The position numbers and the translations under genes are program-made. Source: Trichuris trichiura (taxonomy: Eukaryota; Nematoda; Enoplea; Trichinellida; Trichuridae). Taken from it: DNA of 64,000 nucleotides. The DNA lies in assembly GCA_037903355.1 (NCBI GenBank), contig JBAJFE010000006.1:335452-399451 (forward strand), written 5' to 3'. Shown in pieces: positions 1 through 10,619 of this stretch; positions within the stretch are counted from its first letter, which is position 1, and each line of letters starts with the position of its first letter. Under the pieces are notes generated by a model that made no database searches, was not told the origin of the DNA, and saw only the letters and a list, made by a program, of their open reading frames with translations.

Positions 1-2
1 GC

Positions 3-116
3 AACAGTGACACTGAGCAAGGAGCGGTGTGCTACTACCATCGCCGTTTTGGTCAGAGGGCACGCAAATGCGCCCCACCATGCAACTGGTTAAACGACAG
101 CGGCGCACGATGTTGA
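3..116 (+). CDS. 3' end of retrotransposon gag ORF (partial)
   Basis: An open frame enters from the left edge and stops at 114-116. Its visible part holds a Cys/His cluster with the signature CYYHRRFG, followed by a basic stretch and two further Cys. That arrangement is typical of the end of gag in CsRn1/mag-like Ty3/gypsy elements of flatworms and nematodes. The frame overlaps the pol ORF that starts at 29, and moving from gag to pol needs a -1 shift. This would suit ribosomal frameshifting, although no slippery heptamer is certain in the visible overlap. The 5' part of gag and the 5' LTR lie outside the window. Confidence 0.6.
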   Translation, partial: NSDTEQGAVCYYHRRFGQRARKCAPPCNWLNDSGARC

Positions 117-3115
117 CGGCCGTCGTTGCTGCCGAACCTGTTAGCCGTTGCATCCACCTATTCGATCACCGGTCTGGAATGAACTTCCTCGTCGACACAG
201 GCGCAGCGGTAAGTCTGCTTCCAGCAAATCGAATACCAGGTAACCCACATCGTCAACGCAAACCATCAACTGCCTCGGTATATGCCATCAACGGCACGCC
301 AGTGACTGTCCATGGGTCCAAGACACTCACAGTCCAGTTCGATGTATTGCCACCAGCGAAGTGGACCTTTACCGTGGCTAACGTGGAAACAGCAATCATT
401 GGAGCGGACTTCATTCACCATCACCGCCTAGTAGTCGATCTTGCCAATAGCCGCGTCTTCCAGTCAAGAGAACGCTCCTTACCAGTAGCAGCGATCTCTA
501 TTTTAAATGAATTTCCCTCACTCACGTCTAGCATGACGCCTGCCGATACTGCAGCTCACCCAATACAGCACCATATCGTCACCACAGGCCCGCCAGTCTA
601 TGCTAGACCCCGACGGTTACCCCCGGACCGCCTCCGCGCAGCTAAAAAAGAATTTGAGCTCCTGGTGCAGATGGGCATCGCACGTCCTTCAAATAGTTGC
701 TGGGCCTCACCGCTTCACCTCGTACCTAAGAAGGAACCTGGTGCCTGGAGGCCGTGCGGTGATTACCGACAGTTGAACCGCATTACTGTCCCTGACCGTT
801 ACCCTATTCCTCATCTTCATGATGTCACAGTGAAACTGGCCGGGAAGACGATCTTTTCTAAAGTCGACCTCATCAGAGCGTATCAGCAGATCCCCGTGCA
901 CCCTGAGGATGTGCCCAAAACGGCGGTAATAACTCCCTTCGGGCTGTTTGAATATACTCGCATGCCCTTCGGGTTAAGAAACGCGGCCCAGACCTTTCAA
1001 AGGTTCATGGACGAAGTAACTCGTGGGTTGGACTTCTGCTTCGTCTACTTGGATGACGTGCTTATCGCAAGTTCGACACCGGCCGAACATGAGAATCACT
1101 TAAAGGCCCTGTTTCGTCGTTTCGTCACCTACGACATAAAAATAAATCTGGCCAAATGCGTTTTTTACGTGAAGCAGCTTGACTTCCTAGGCATGCAAAT
1201 CACCTCGAACGGCATAAGGCCATTAGCGGAGAAAGTGGCAGCCATCCGGCAAATGCCAGAACCGAAAAGCACAACTGAATTACGCCGTTTCCTTGGCTGC
1301 ATCAATTTCTACCGTCGTTTCATTCCTCACGTTGCTGCTACGCTGGCACCGTTGGAGAGCCTCTTGTCTTCACGCACTAATAACCGTTTCAGTCTCTCTC
1401 TGGAAGCACGCCAGGCATTTCATAGTGCTAAGGAGCAGCTAGCACATGCCACTATGCTAGCCCATCCGCGAGAGAATGTACCGCTATCGTTAGTAGTGGA
1501 TGCATCGGATGTCGCCGCAGGAGCTGTGCTCCAACAGCACGTAGAGGGCAAATGGATGCCCCTAGCTTTTTTTTCAAAGCGATTCCAAGCACGAGAAGCA
1601 AGGTACAGTGCGTTTGGACGAGAACTATTAGCCACCTACCTGGCAGTGCGCCATTTCCGTCATTGGCTGGAAGGTCGCAACTTCTTCATCCTAACTGACC
1701 ACAAACCACTAGTGTACGCCGTACGGCATCCCTCCAATCGCCATAATCCACGTGAGATACGACATTTGGACTTCATCACTACTTTCACAGGTGATATTCG
1801 CCATATAAAAGGGGCAAATAACCAAGTCGCGGATGCGTTATCCCGTGCACAAGTGAACGCCTTATCCACTGTTGTTGACACCCTCGATATACGACGCTTA
1901 GCCCAAGCACAAGAGGCAGACCCAGAACTAGTTCACCTAAGGTCCAACTCGGCTCTGCAAATACGCGACATCACCCTCCCGGATTTTCAGGCGACACTAG
2001 CTTGTGATGTGTCACAAGGGCATCCGAGGCCTTATCTACCTCACTCCTTCCGTCGTCGCACTTTCGATCTTCTTCATGCACTCTCCCACCCGAGTATCCG
2101 AGCAACGCAAAAGCTCATCACTCGACACTATGTTTGGCCCGGAATCAACAAAGATGTTCGATTATGGGCAAGGCAGTGCTTGACTTGTCAGCGTACGAAG
2201 ATTCAACGACATGTAAAGACGCCTCCAAAGTACTTCGCGATCCCAGACTCACGTTTCGACCACGTACATGTAGACATAGTGGGACCCTTACCGCCTTCGC
2301 GTGGTTACACATATATCCTTACAATGGTCGATCGCTTTACACGGTGGCCAGAGGCTGTTCCACTCATGAACTGCAAAGCTGAAACGGTGGCGCGGTGCTT
2401 TACGACAGCTTGGATATCCAGATTTGGGCTGCCCTCGATTATTACCACCGACCAAGGCCGACAGTTCCAGAGCTCCTTTTGGCTGGCCTTGGCCAACTTC
2501 TTGGGAATTCAACTGGCGCCCACGTCCGCCTACCATCCGCAAGCCAACGGCCTAGTTGAGCGATTCCACAGACAACTGAAGTCAGCACTAACGGCACATG
2601 TACATCACTCCCGTCAGTGGGTTGACAGTCTGCCACTTGTGCTTCTAGGAATTCGCTCCGCCGTTAAAGAAGACTTGCGCCATTGTCCTGCTGAGCTCGT
2701 CTACGGTTCTTCCTTGCGTTTGCCAGCAGTTTTCTTCTCCCCGACCACAGGTAGCAAACACCCTTCTTCACACCGAGCAGAACTAGACACCTTTTTTGGA
2801 TCAGTCCGGCCGACCCCGACGCGCGCACCTCTACGCCCATGTTGGCACGTACCAAGAGGCCTGCGCACGGCTACACACGTCTTCGTCCGCGTGGACGCGC
2901 AGCGTCCACCACTGTCGCCGGCCTACGACGGCCCATTCGCGGTAGTGGCGCGCACACAGAAGACTCTGACGTTGGCTCGAAATGGGCGACTGGAGACAGT
3001 CAGCATGGATAGAGTTAAGCCAGCGTTTTTCAGCGCCGAATCAGCCCTAACGGATCGTTCGCCCAGCTCTCTAGGGGCGGGCTATGTAGCGGACGCGACC
3101 GCCCTTGTTACTTAA
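29..3115 (+). CDS. Ty3/gypsy-type pol polyprotein (protease, RT, RNase H, integrase)
   Basis: This is an uninterrupted 1028-residue pol. In order it has an aspartic protease (VDTGA, residues 55-59), a reverse transcriptase with YLDD at 340-343, an RNase H (VVDAS near 490), an integrase zinc finger (HHCC pattern near 682-725), an integrase core starting near residue 748 (VDIVGPLP) with a TDQG-type second acidic site, and a C-terminal GPY/F-like module (YDGPF near 965). No chromodomain is seen. The domain order PR-RT-RH-IN defines Ty3/gypsy. The short C-terminal tail and the gag type suggest the CsRn1/mag side of the family. The first ATG may not be used if pol is made by -1 frameshifting from the overlapping gag. 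The frame is open with no stops, so the copy looks young. Codon use and GC are higher than in the surrounding noncoding DNA. Confidence 0.93.
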   Translation: MLLPSPFWSEGTQMRPTMQLVKRQRRTMLTAVVAAEPVSRCIHLFDHRSGMNFLVDTGAAVSLLPANRIPGNPHRQRKPSTASVYAINGTPVTVHGSKTLTVQFDVLPPAKWTFTVANVETAIIGADFIHHHRLVVDLANSRVFQSRERSLPVAAISILNEFPSLTSSMTPADTAAHPIQHHIVTTGPPVYARPRRLPPDRLRAAKKEFELLVQMGIARPSNSCWASPLHLVPKKEPGAWRPCGDYRQLNRITVPDRYPIPHLHDVTVKLAGKTIFSKVDLIRAYQQIPVHPEDVPKTAVITPFGLFEYTRMPFGLRNAAQTFQRFMDEVTRGLDFCFVYLDDVLIASSTPAEHENHLKALFRRFVTYDIKINLAKCVFYVKQLDFLGMQITSNGIRPLAEKVAAIRQMPEPKSTTELRRFLGCINFYRRFIPHVAATLAPLESLLSSRTNNRFSLSLEARQAFHSAKEQLAHATMLAHPRENVPLSLVVDASDVAAGAVLQQHVEGKWMPLAFFSKRFQAREARYSAFGRELLATYLAVRHFRHWLEGRNFFILTDHKPLVYAVRHPSNRHNPREIRHLDFITTFTGDIRHIKGANNQVADALSRAQVNALSTVVDTLDIRRLAQAQEADPELVHLRSNSALQIRDITLPDFQATLACDVSQGHPRPYLPHSFRRRTFDLLHALSHPSIRATQKLITRHYVWPGINKDVRLWARQCLTCQRTKIQRHVKTPPKYFAIPDSRFDHVHVDIVGPLPPSRGYTYILTMVDRFTRWPEAVPLMNCKAETVARCFTTAWISRFGLPSIITTDQGRQFQSSFWLALANFLGIQLAPTSAYHPQANGLVERFHRQLKSALTAHVHHSRQWVDSLPLVLLGIRSAVKEDLRHCPAELVYGSSLRLPAVFFSPTTGSKHPSSHRAELDTFFGSVRPTPTRAPLRPCWHVPRGLRTATHVFVRVDAQRPPLSPAYDGPFAVVARTQKTLTLARNGRLETVSMDRVKPAFFSAESALTDRSPSSLGAGYVADATALVT

Positions 3116-3238
3116 GCATCAGAAAACGATACCGTAGGACATATACCTATCTATCTAGTACCGAGTACTGTCGATCATTCGATTCTGACTGCCGTGTGAA
3201 AGTAAACTGCGTAGTAAAGCTCTTCCGGTCCCACTACA
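3085..3238 (+). repeat. candidate 3' LTR of the gypsy element
   Basis: Just before the pol stop there is a purine-rich tract (AGGGGCGGG, a polypurine-tract candidate). It is followed by TGTAGCGGAC at 3085. A matching inverted end, CCCACTACA, falls at 3230-3238, giving TGTAG...CTACA ends and a 154-bp LTR. Pol overlapping the start of the 3' LTR is common in CsRn1-like elements. The 5' LTR is outside the window, so neither length nor target-site duplication can be confirmed. Confidence 0.4.
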
Positions 3239-5366
3239 ATACTAAGTTTGCGTAGTTCAAAAATGAACGATTTTTGCGCGTGCGTAAAGCAACGTTTACT
3301 TCTTTTTAGGAACTTGCAACTTTTATCTTTAATAGAAAAAATACCTTAAAATTTAAAAATTTTTTAACCAGTTGTAGCTGACTACATTCTGTTTCAACGT
3401 AAGCAATTCAAGCTTGGTTGACAGGAGAACTTACGCTTTATGCGTTGATTCTTATTAAAAATGTGCAAGTTCTGATAGTACAGTCTAACCTTTTTTCCCT
3501 AATAGGTTTCGTACGGCACTTCTTTTGTTTTATTTTGATTTAGTGGCCGCCCGCCATTTAGTTCAAGAGATGCTACTTTATTGTTGCGTCAATGATAGTG
3601 CCTGTAGGAACGCAAGTACTTGCGCTAAGTTAGCTAATAGATGTCTTGTGTACATATCGCTTTGTGCTCATCAAACTTTGTTTGCATAAAACGACAAAAG
3701 TCCATTTGATTGTTCGCGACTTGTTTCTTTAATGCCGTTGTTTTTTGTTAGTTCGAACGCGTCCAGTTTTAAAATAGCGGGCAGTTGGAGCCCATTGGTA
3801 GGCAACGTTAAATATTCAATCAAGCGAATTTCGTATCGGAATGGTCACATTGCGCAAGTGTTACTTACTCTCCTATAACGCCATTCAATTTGTTGGGTAA
3901 GAAGTGTTAATTCAATAAGTTCGTTTATAATGTCTTTTTTTCCAGTTGGTTATCCATTCTGCTTCGCGTGTTCTGGAGCGTCATAAGCGGCGTATCTGTT
4001 CACAATATATATGGCATTGTGGCTGATCGAGTTGAGTTCTTTCAAACAATGGCTATTTTGGAGGTTAGCCAAGTCAAGAAGGAAAATTTTTTATTGCCCA
4101 TTGATAATTCACTTTTCCAGGTCATCCATTGTTCGCTTGGTGTCGTGAGAGCACCCACACTAACCACACTGATTCAAGTAGCCGGTAGACTATTCGTTGT
4201 GTGGCCCATTGCTCACAATGTTGTGGAGGTTGAACATGGTCTTGCGTCGTGATATTCTTTTTTATAATTCTCCATGTAGGCTCGGACGTCTTTGGGCGCC
4301 TTTCTCTACACGATTGCTTGGTCCTTGACTGAAGTAATTCGTTATTCATTCTACGCATCCGGTCAAGTCAACTTTACTCCTTATTTACTTCTCTGGTTGC
4401 GGTTAGACGTTATCCATGCTAGTATCGTTTTAAAGTGCTGTCTTTAGGTACTCGCTATTCCTGGTGCTTTATCCACTCGGCGTCACTGGCGAATTGTTAG
4501 CAATTTTCGCGGCAATAGAACCAATTAAGCAAAGAAAATTATCGTCCATTGAAATGCCGAACTCAATGAACATCAGTCTGAATTTCTACTACGTCGTTTG
4601 GTGCACGATACTACTTTACTTGCCGCGTATGCGTCGTGAAATCTTTTACAACCATACGACATTTGTTTTTTTTAGTGTTTCCGAAGTTGTACTTCTACAT
4701 GATCAAGCAGCGCCAAAAAATGCTTATTGGAAATGCTCACAAAAAGACATCTTAGAGAAACTTCCGCTTTTCCCATCGTTGAAGTTTATTTGTTATTTTC
4801 GTTCGATCTAACTTGCGGACTCGAATTAAATTTGAATAGAAAGAGGTTCATTCATTCAACAATTTGTCTGAGCGGGAAAAAAACAGTTTGCTTTATCGCC
4901 GTTGCGTATAACATTTCATTTGCTTGTCAACTGAATTTTTTCGTAGACTTGAGGCAGTTTTCTAAATAAAACGACGGTCGGCGGGTTCATTTCATGAACT
5001 ATTTTTTACAGTCTATCTCCATTCATGATATAGAACAGACAACAAGTGGCTATGTAAAGTGTGATAGTGACAGCCCTAACGTGAGCGTGACGAGAGAGAA
5101 GTTCTTCCTTTCTCCTTGTCTCCCTTTATGGTTGGCCTAAGGACAGACTAGCGCGAAGATAGGCCGAACTTCTGCCCTCATGCGGTTACTATTCAAATCT
5201 GGCAACTGTCGAAACCTGAGCATTTATATTTCATACAGTACGGAGGAAAGCTTACTTTAGCGTATATTGTCGAATTTTCCCATCAATTTCAAGCTAATCT
5301 GACTGAACAGTAACAATAAGCATTAAGATGACATGCTCTTTGTTCTTAACTGTTTTTAGGCCAACT
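3239..5366. other. intergenic region upstream of eIF3L
   Basis: AT-rich sequence without a recognisable gene. Two modest open frames (3968-4252 and 4464-4811, + strand) have no family similarity that I recognise and lack a coherent coding look. An acceptor-like TTTTTAG at 5354-5359 lies directly before the eIF3L start codon, so an untranslated first exon or a trans-splice acceptor may be present here. Confidence 0.5.
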
Positions 5367-7991
5367 ATGCAGCAGGAACAATTTTGCCCAGTTAGCGACG
5401 AAGTGCGCAATTTTCTAAGGCAACTGAAGCGTTCACTTCGAGATCAGAACGCTCAAGAAATCTTGACACTTTACGAATATGGGTGCGCCAACGGCTGTTG
5501 GAACTTTAGAAAATGCTTTACCCTTATAATTTGCAGTTTCACCGATTTGACGGAACGATTTTGCGGCGAGGCAGCTCTGCCCGACGAGAAGGTGGTAATC
5601 AGTGTAACAGCGTCAGGTTGTTACCATTCTGCTTAATTCGTACACTCTTTTGGTTGAACTTTTTCAAGATCCGTCAAATGTTTACGATAGCATATTCGTC
5701 GTCCTCTACAAAGAACTATACTATCGCTTTATCTACGCCAAATCTTATCGTGCGACAAGCTTGAAATATCGCGTTGCATCCTATTACAACTACATGACTT
5801 TTTTTGATGCAATTTTGGCGGCTGAAGAGCCCTTGCGTCTCACTCTACCCGACCAGTGGCTATGGGATATTGTTGACGAATTCGTCTATCAGGTAATGCC
5901 GTTTATAATTGTTTCATTGGTAGCACAAGAAAGGTGTTCAGTTTCATGCGTTTTGCCAATATAAGGAGAACATTAATAACCATGACGATTTGGACATAGA
6001 AGAGCTGAAAAAATGTGATAATCAGGTACGCATTACTTCGTTCTAACGATGTGCATGGCAATTTTCTTAGGTGTGGAACTTTTATAATGTTGTTGACGTT
6101 TTGTACGCTCTCGCGGAAAAGGCTAGCATAGAAGAGCAGCTGGCAGCTGTAAAGAATCGAGGTACCATTTGACTTGAGCGATTTTAGTTGTCACCGGTAG
6201 TATGTGTTTTCAGAACCATTCAAACCAGATGCGGACGACGAGTTTTTTAAGCATCCATTGTACTACAAGCTCGCCTACTTTAGCTTGATCAGTCTGCTTC
6301 GGTTGCATACTCAACTTGGTGAGTACCATCAGGCGCTGAAAATGGTTGAAAACATCGAGTTCACTCCAATGGTATCACAGCAACTTGCTGAGGCATGGCT
6401 GCCCTTTCGAAGCTAACCCTTTCTTGCTTCAGAGCCTCTACAACTCGGTTCCATCGTGCCAAGTAACTTTGCATTTCTACGTGGGATTTTGCCACTTGAT
6501 GAAACGCCAATACCAACAAGCTACTAGGCTGTTCGTTGAAAGTTTGCTCTATATCCAGCGCACTCGACCGCTAAACAACCAACAGATACAACAAAAGTCT
6601 TGGCAGTACGATTTGGTGAGTATGTAAAGCATTTATTGGAGGGGAACGCTGTTGTGGGTGCGCATTGCCCGGTGGAACTAATTAACAAAACCCTAAACCG
6701 CCTGCAATGTCGTTACTTCGTTTATTGTTCCTTTGCTTAGCTCCCTCAAGCTTGGTAGGGCAACATCTGGCTAGACTTGAGGAAATTGTAGAAAGTAGCG
6801 TTTGCCGATACGCAGGTTGTTTCTGTGTGCGCCTAATTACAGTGTGAATTCAAATGTTTGAATTAGTTTTCAATTAATCATTCTTGTTATTGTGGCTTCA
6901 TTAATTATCTTCTGCTGCCGGTATAGAGAGGTTATTAGACCTAATGACATTAGCAGGACCGAAACTGCAAAGACTTATCTTAGCGCTTTAGAAAATATTC
7001 AGTTTTTAGCATCTAATAATAAACAACTTTTGCATAATTTAAAAGAGCCATAGCGGGTTTTGTTGCGTTTTTGTAGGCTGGTTTACCTTTTTTTTACAGG
7101 TTGGTCGGATAAACGATCAAATGTACCAGCTTTTGGCAATCTGCGTGACATTGCAACCTCAACGCATAGAAGAAAGCGTCCAGTCAGAGTTGTACAAGCT
7201 GGTCGGAGATAGGTTTAACCGCTTGCAGCGCGGGTAGTGATCAGCAATACGAAAACATTGCTTCATCGAGCAGTCGTAACTTTTTAGCGAACTGAAAGAA
7301 TACGAACTTGCTTTCCAATCTGGATGCCCGCGGTTTTTGAATCCCCTGTGTTCGACGCCGGAGGATGACAGAAATTTATCGCAGCGGGCCATCGAACTAC
7401 AGGCTGCAGCATTCAGGGACGAAATACGTCAGCAAAGGCTTATACCTATTTTGCGAGGGTTAACTTTGTCTTAAACGCAAAAATTGCTAACGTAAGATCA
7501 TCCCATCCGTAGGTGCCTCAAGTTGTACAGCACTATTAAGCTGTCCAAGTTGTCATCATTCATGGACAATGATGAGCGCGATCTGACAAACGCGCTTCTG
7601 TGCTACAAGGTACTGTAGGACTCCGATAAATGTTTGCAAGTGTCTTTTCTTTTCAGCATAAAATGTACGACCCGGAGAAAGGCGTTAATGCGGAGGATAA
7701 TTCTTCAGTTGATCTGGACTTCTACATCAACTTGGTAAGAAGTTAATTGCGGCTAACGTATTGCAATTGTCATTGTAATTGAAGGATATGATTTATATCG
7801 CTGACACAACTGTTGCCCGTCGATACGGAGAATACTTCATACACCACATTCAGCAGTTGATAGAGGTAACGCCGTATTTTGAAACGACAACATTCGCATA
7901 TAAATCTTTTCAGTTAAACAAAAACCTGCCGAAGATTAGCGGGAAATCATTCAAGGACCGCTACGCCGAGCTGAGAGACTGCCGCAGATAG
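5367..7991 (+). CDS. EIF3L: eukaryotic translation initiation factor 3 subunit L (13 exons)
   Basis: PCI-domain subunit of the eIF3 complex, acting in the cytoplasm in 43S pre-initiation complex assembly. My exon model is 5367-5482, 5537-5616, 5669-5892, 5942-6025, 6071-6161, 6214-6371, 6433-6615, 7100-7233, 7288-7458, 7513-7609, 7657-7734, 7785-7865 and 7914-7991. All junctions are GT-AG with matching phase, giving 524 residues against about 564 in human. Family landmarks seen are LYKELYYRFIYAK, LPDQWLWDIVDEFVYQ, LAYFSLISLLRLH, YVGFCHLMKR, LLYIQRTR, the PCI region near residues 280-490, and the C-terminal MIYIADTTVARRYGEYFI. The shorter length comes mainly from the N-terminus. Most introns are 45-65 nt; the one at 6616-7099 is 484 nt. 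Translation is taken from ATG 5367, right after a TTTTTAG acceptor. AATAAA lies at 8013-8018. Confidence 0.95.
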
Positions 7992-8012
7992 TCTAGCAAA
8001 GACTGTTGTACG

Positions 8013-8018
8013 AATAAA
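8013..8018 (+). terminator. poly(A) signal of eIF3L
   Basis: A canonical AATAAA lies 22 nt past the eIF3L stop codon. No other candidate lies between the stop and the convergent ORF at 8183. Confidence 0.7.
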
Positions 8019-8182
8019 AATTTGCACCGACGAGTATCGTTTTACTAAGTTTGGTTTATTACAAATTTATTCATGTTTATGATGTAACCATTTTTGGCAC
8101 TTTATCAATGTAATTCAATATCATTTACGCCCCATTATTAGTTTATTCTTTTAGTTGTAAGCTTGTTTCGACCAGACGCATT

Positions 8183-8704
8183 CTATGCGCTGTTTCTTCC
8201 TCCTTTCCTTTTGTTTTTACATTTCTTCTTAGGTTTGCCATCTAATTCTTCTGAACTTTTCTTCGCGGAGTCTTCTTTCGAATCTCTATGCTGTTCCTGC
8301 TTGGACGATGAATTCGACGCCGATTTCTTTGCCGCTTCTTTCAACTCTTTCATATGTCTTGCCTTCATCCCTGAAGAACGTTTCCTTTTGCGCTGCTTTT
8401 CGGATGCAGGCTTTCCCAGTTTTGGCAGCGAGTTTGAATCGTCCGGCTGCGATGGTTTCTCCTTGTCTTCTGCGTCGTTCTCTTGTTCATCGCCGCCACC
8501 TTCGGCTCCTTCTTTTTCTTCCAAAGCGGGCTTTTCCTGCTCTAAAGCTTCTCCTTCCTCGGGAGCATTGTCACCTTTTGGTTGGTCACCAGCGTCTCCT
8601 TCATCCTGCTTCTCATTGGTCTCCTCTTTCCTTTCACCCTCATCCGACTTGCCTCGCTTATCAGAATTCGACTCGTTCACTTTTTCACCCTCGTCAGCAT
8701 CCAT
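8183..8704 (-). CDS. Lys/Glu-rich low-complexity protein, unrecognised
   Basis: A single open frame of 173 residues, convergent with eIF3L. The N-terminal two thirds is very acidic (DE-rich, repeated EEKE, GDEQEND). The last third is strongly basic (KQRKRKR, KPKKKCKNKRKGG), so it looks like a small disordered nuclear or RNA-associated protein. TTTATT motifs near 8066 and 8143 would provide minus-strand AATAAA signals. The opposite strand is also open over nearly the same interval, which is what a GAA/AAG-rich frame does to its complement; I prefer the minus frame because its composition is protein-like while the plus frame is Ser/Phe/Cys-rich. It could instead be the last exon of a larger gene. 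No function is assigned. Confidence 0.45.
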   Translation of the reverse strand: MDADEGEKVNESNSDKRGKSDEGERKEETNEKQDEGDAGDQPKGDNAPEEGEALEQEKPALEEKEGAEGGGDEQENDAEDKEKPSQPDDSNSLPKLGKPASEKQRKRKRSSGMKARHMKELKEAAKKSASNSSSKQEQHRDSKEDSAKKSSEELDGKPKKKCKNKRKGGRNSA

Positions 8705-9044
8705 TACCGCGATCTAACAACGACTGCGCAGATCAACTAAGCGATGTTAGCACTAGCCTTGCTCACTTTAAGACAAGATTTAAACAAGGCAAATTGGTTA
8801 GTTTAAAGTGGCTGTTTTGTCTTTCAGGAACGTTGTGATTTTAATCTTTTATTTAGATAATAATGTCAAAATAATTCGTCAGCGTTTTCTGTTGACCATT
8901 GCGGTTGATCCTGTCATTCCGATATTCATTGCTGTTAAATTGTATAATCTCTCAGAAATCAAGAGGAATACGAGTTTTCTTCGGATCCACAATCAGAACA
9001 GGTCAATCACAGTAAACAGGTTTTGATCTGTATATGTATATATA

Positions 9045-10600
9045 CAGTCGGCCCTCGTTATCCGCAGTTAAATCGTCCAAAATTTTGAGCGTTTCACCGC
9101 GTTATGTAGGATACCCTATGAAAAAAGCCAAATAGCTTATATTCTAGCCGCGTATTTCATCCTGCCCTGCCCCCTTGAATTCCCTCCGCAACGATTATCA
9201 TACCTAGTGATCTTTCGAAGCTTGGTACTACGGTATGTACCTACGAGATAAAAGCATCAATGAGACTGCACTTGTCCAATGGGCTTAGCCATCAGAGTCC
9301 AGGCCGTTAGATACAAGAAAGGATGGAAGGAAGATGCTCTTTCTCTAAACTAGTGGGAATCCCCTTGCTTTAATGAGCTAAGCGATGTACTGGTGCGCGG
9401 AATGGGTACACAGCAAGGGAAATATAAAATACATAGGCGCACTTAAGCAGAAATAGTGAACATCACACAGAACACATCCACGCAGAGCGAAACGTCTACG
9501 GCAGAAACGTTTGGCCCATCAGGAATTAATTTATTCACTTTCTGTAGGTGGGCGCAGATCCCCTAGAGAAAGGCCAGTCCTACGGTTTTTTGAACTTGTT
9601 GGCAGCGAAACTTCTCGCCTTAAAATGCTAGTTTTTGCAGCTGCCGGAGCTTTATTTAAAAACATTATTATAATGAGCTGTCTCTCCCTTTTCTTCGCTT
9701 CAATGAATAAATCTTGCAGCAACTTCAGCGAAGCCGTTATTCTTTGTGTAAACATGATGCCTCGTTTCATGGATGGATCGTATTCAGCAGTCATATCCTT
9801 TAGGACCTGCGCTTGCCGGCAAATACTGGCAAGCTTTCGCAGCGTCCAATCCGAGGGTATTTCAGCTTCTGTATCTTCTGTAACGTCGTCGTCGCTGCCC
9901 CTAGGTGATTGTATCAGTTCCTCGAGTTCCTCGTTGGTGAACGATTTTCCACAATCTTCTATGTGCTCCCTGATATCGTCTTCTATCATGTCGGAGGAAC
10001 CCTCACGTCCCAACTCCTTGGCAATATTCACTATGTCCATTACCTCCTCATCGATGGCACCCAAGTCCTCGCATTTATTGACTGCGTCCTCCCCACAAAC
10101 GCTTCCAGCAACCACTGATTAGGCTTTATCTCGTGTACTGCCTCTGCGACGAGGGCGATAGCATCTGCCACTGAGAGACGCTTCCACAGGCCGGTAAGAT
10201 CGCAATCAGAATTAGCGTAGAAGTTATCACGAAGCTTCTCAAATACGAGACACGTGTAAGTAGCCTTAATGCATTCTATGGCGCCTTGATCCGGTTGCTA
10301 TAGCAGTGATATCGAGTTAGCGGGCAAGAATTTCACCTCAACGTCTTCATTAGCGAAGCAAAGAGCTTGCAGGTGATCGGGAGCGTTATCAATTACGAGG
10401 AGAGCCTTGAGAGTCATTCCTTTGCTTTCCAGGTATTTTTTTGCTTCAGGAATGAAGTGTTGGTTAAACCACTCTGTAAAAAAGATAGCAGTCATCCACG
10501 CCTTCTTGTTGTAGTGCCAGAATACCTACAGGCAATCGTTGTTCTTGTTTCTGAGCGACCGAGGATTATGAGTCCGGTAGACAAAGCCGGGCTTTATCAC
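9045..10600 (-). mobile_element. decayed Tigger/pogo-type (Tc1/mariner superfamily) transposon
   Basis: One end is a terminal repeat beginning CAGTCGGCCCTCGTTATCCGC directly after a TA at 9043-9044, the target preference of this superfamily. Coding remnants of a transposase run on the minus strand from about 10590 to 9531. The other terminal repeat was not found, so the 5' part of the element (high coordinates) seems truncated. The noncoding part at 9240-9400 recurs in the two Tigger-derived elements inside the palindrome arms (15414-16593 and 32808-33990), so all three belong to one family. Confidence 0.8.
9531..10590 (-). pseudogene. Tigger-type DDE transposase pseudogene
   Basis: Reading down the minus strand, the remnant starts near NPRSLRNKN. 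It continues through WMTAIFFTEWFNQHFIPE and LLVIDNAPDH (the second acidic site of the DDE core with the DNAPxH signature). Next comes VKFLPANSISLL followed by an in-frame TAG and QPDQGAIE, matching the family's FLPPNTTSLLQPLDQG block. The rest of the C-terminal region ends in an acidic tail (frame at 9531-10115). At least two in-frame stops interrupt it: one before VFWHYNKK and one inside the QPxDQG block. The N-terminal HTH/CENP-B region is missing. It is therefore inactive. The family assignment is based on these motifs. Confidence 0.8.
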
Positions 10601-10619
10601 GTGACCACTGAAAAGGGTC

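Noticed and set aside
4464..4811. 115-codon plus-strand ORF upstream of eIF3L
   Set aside because: No motif, no splice context and composition like the surrounding AT-rich noncoding DNA.
8163..8717. Plus-strand ORF of 184 residues opposite the Lys/Glu-rich frame
   Set aside because: Its Ser/Phe/Cys-rich composition is what the complement of a GAA/GAG/AAG-rich coding frame gives. Only one strand is likely real.
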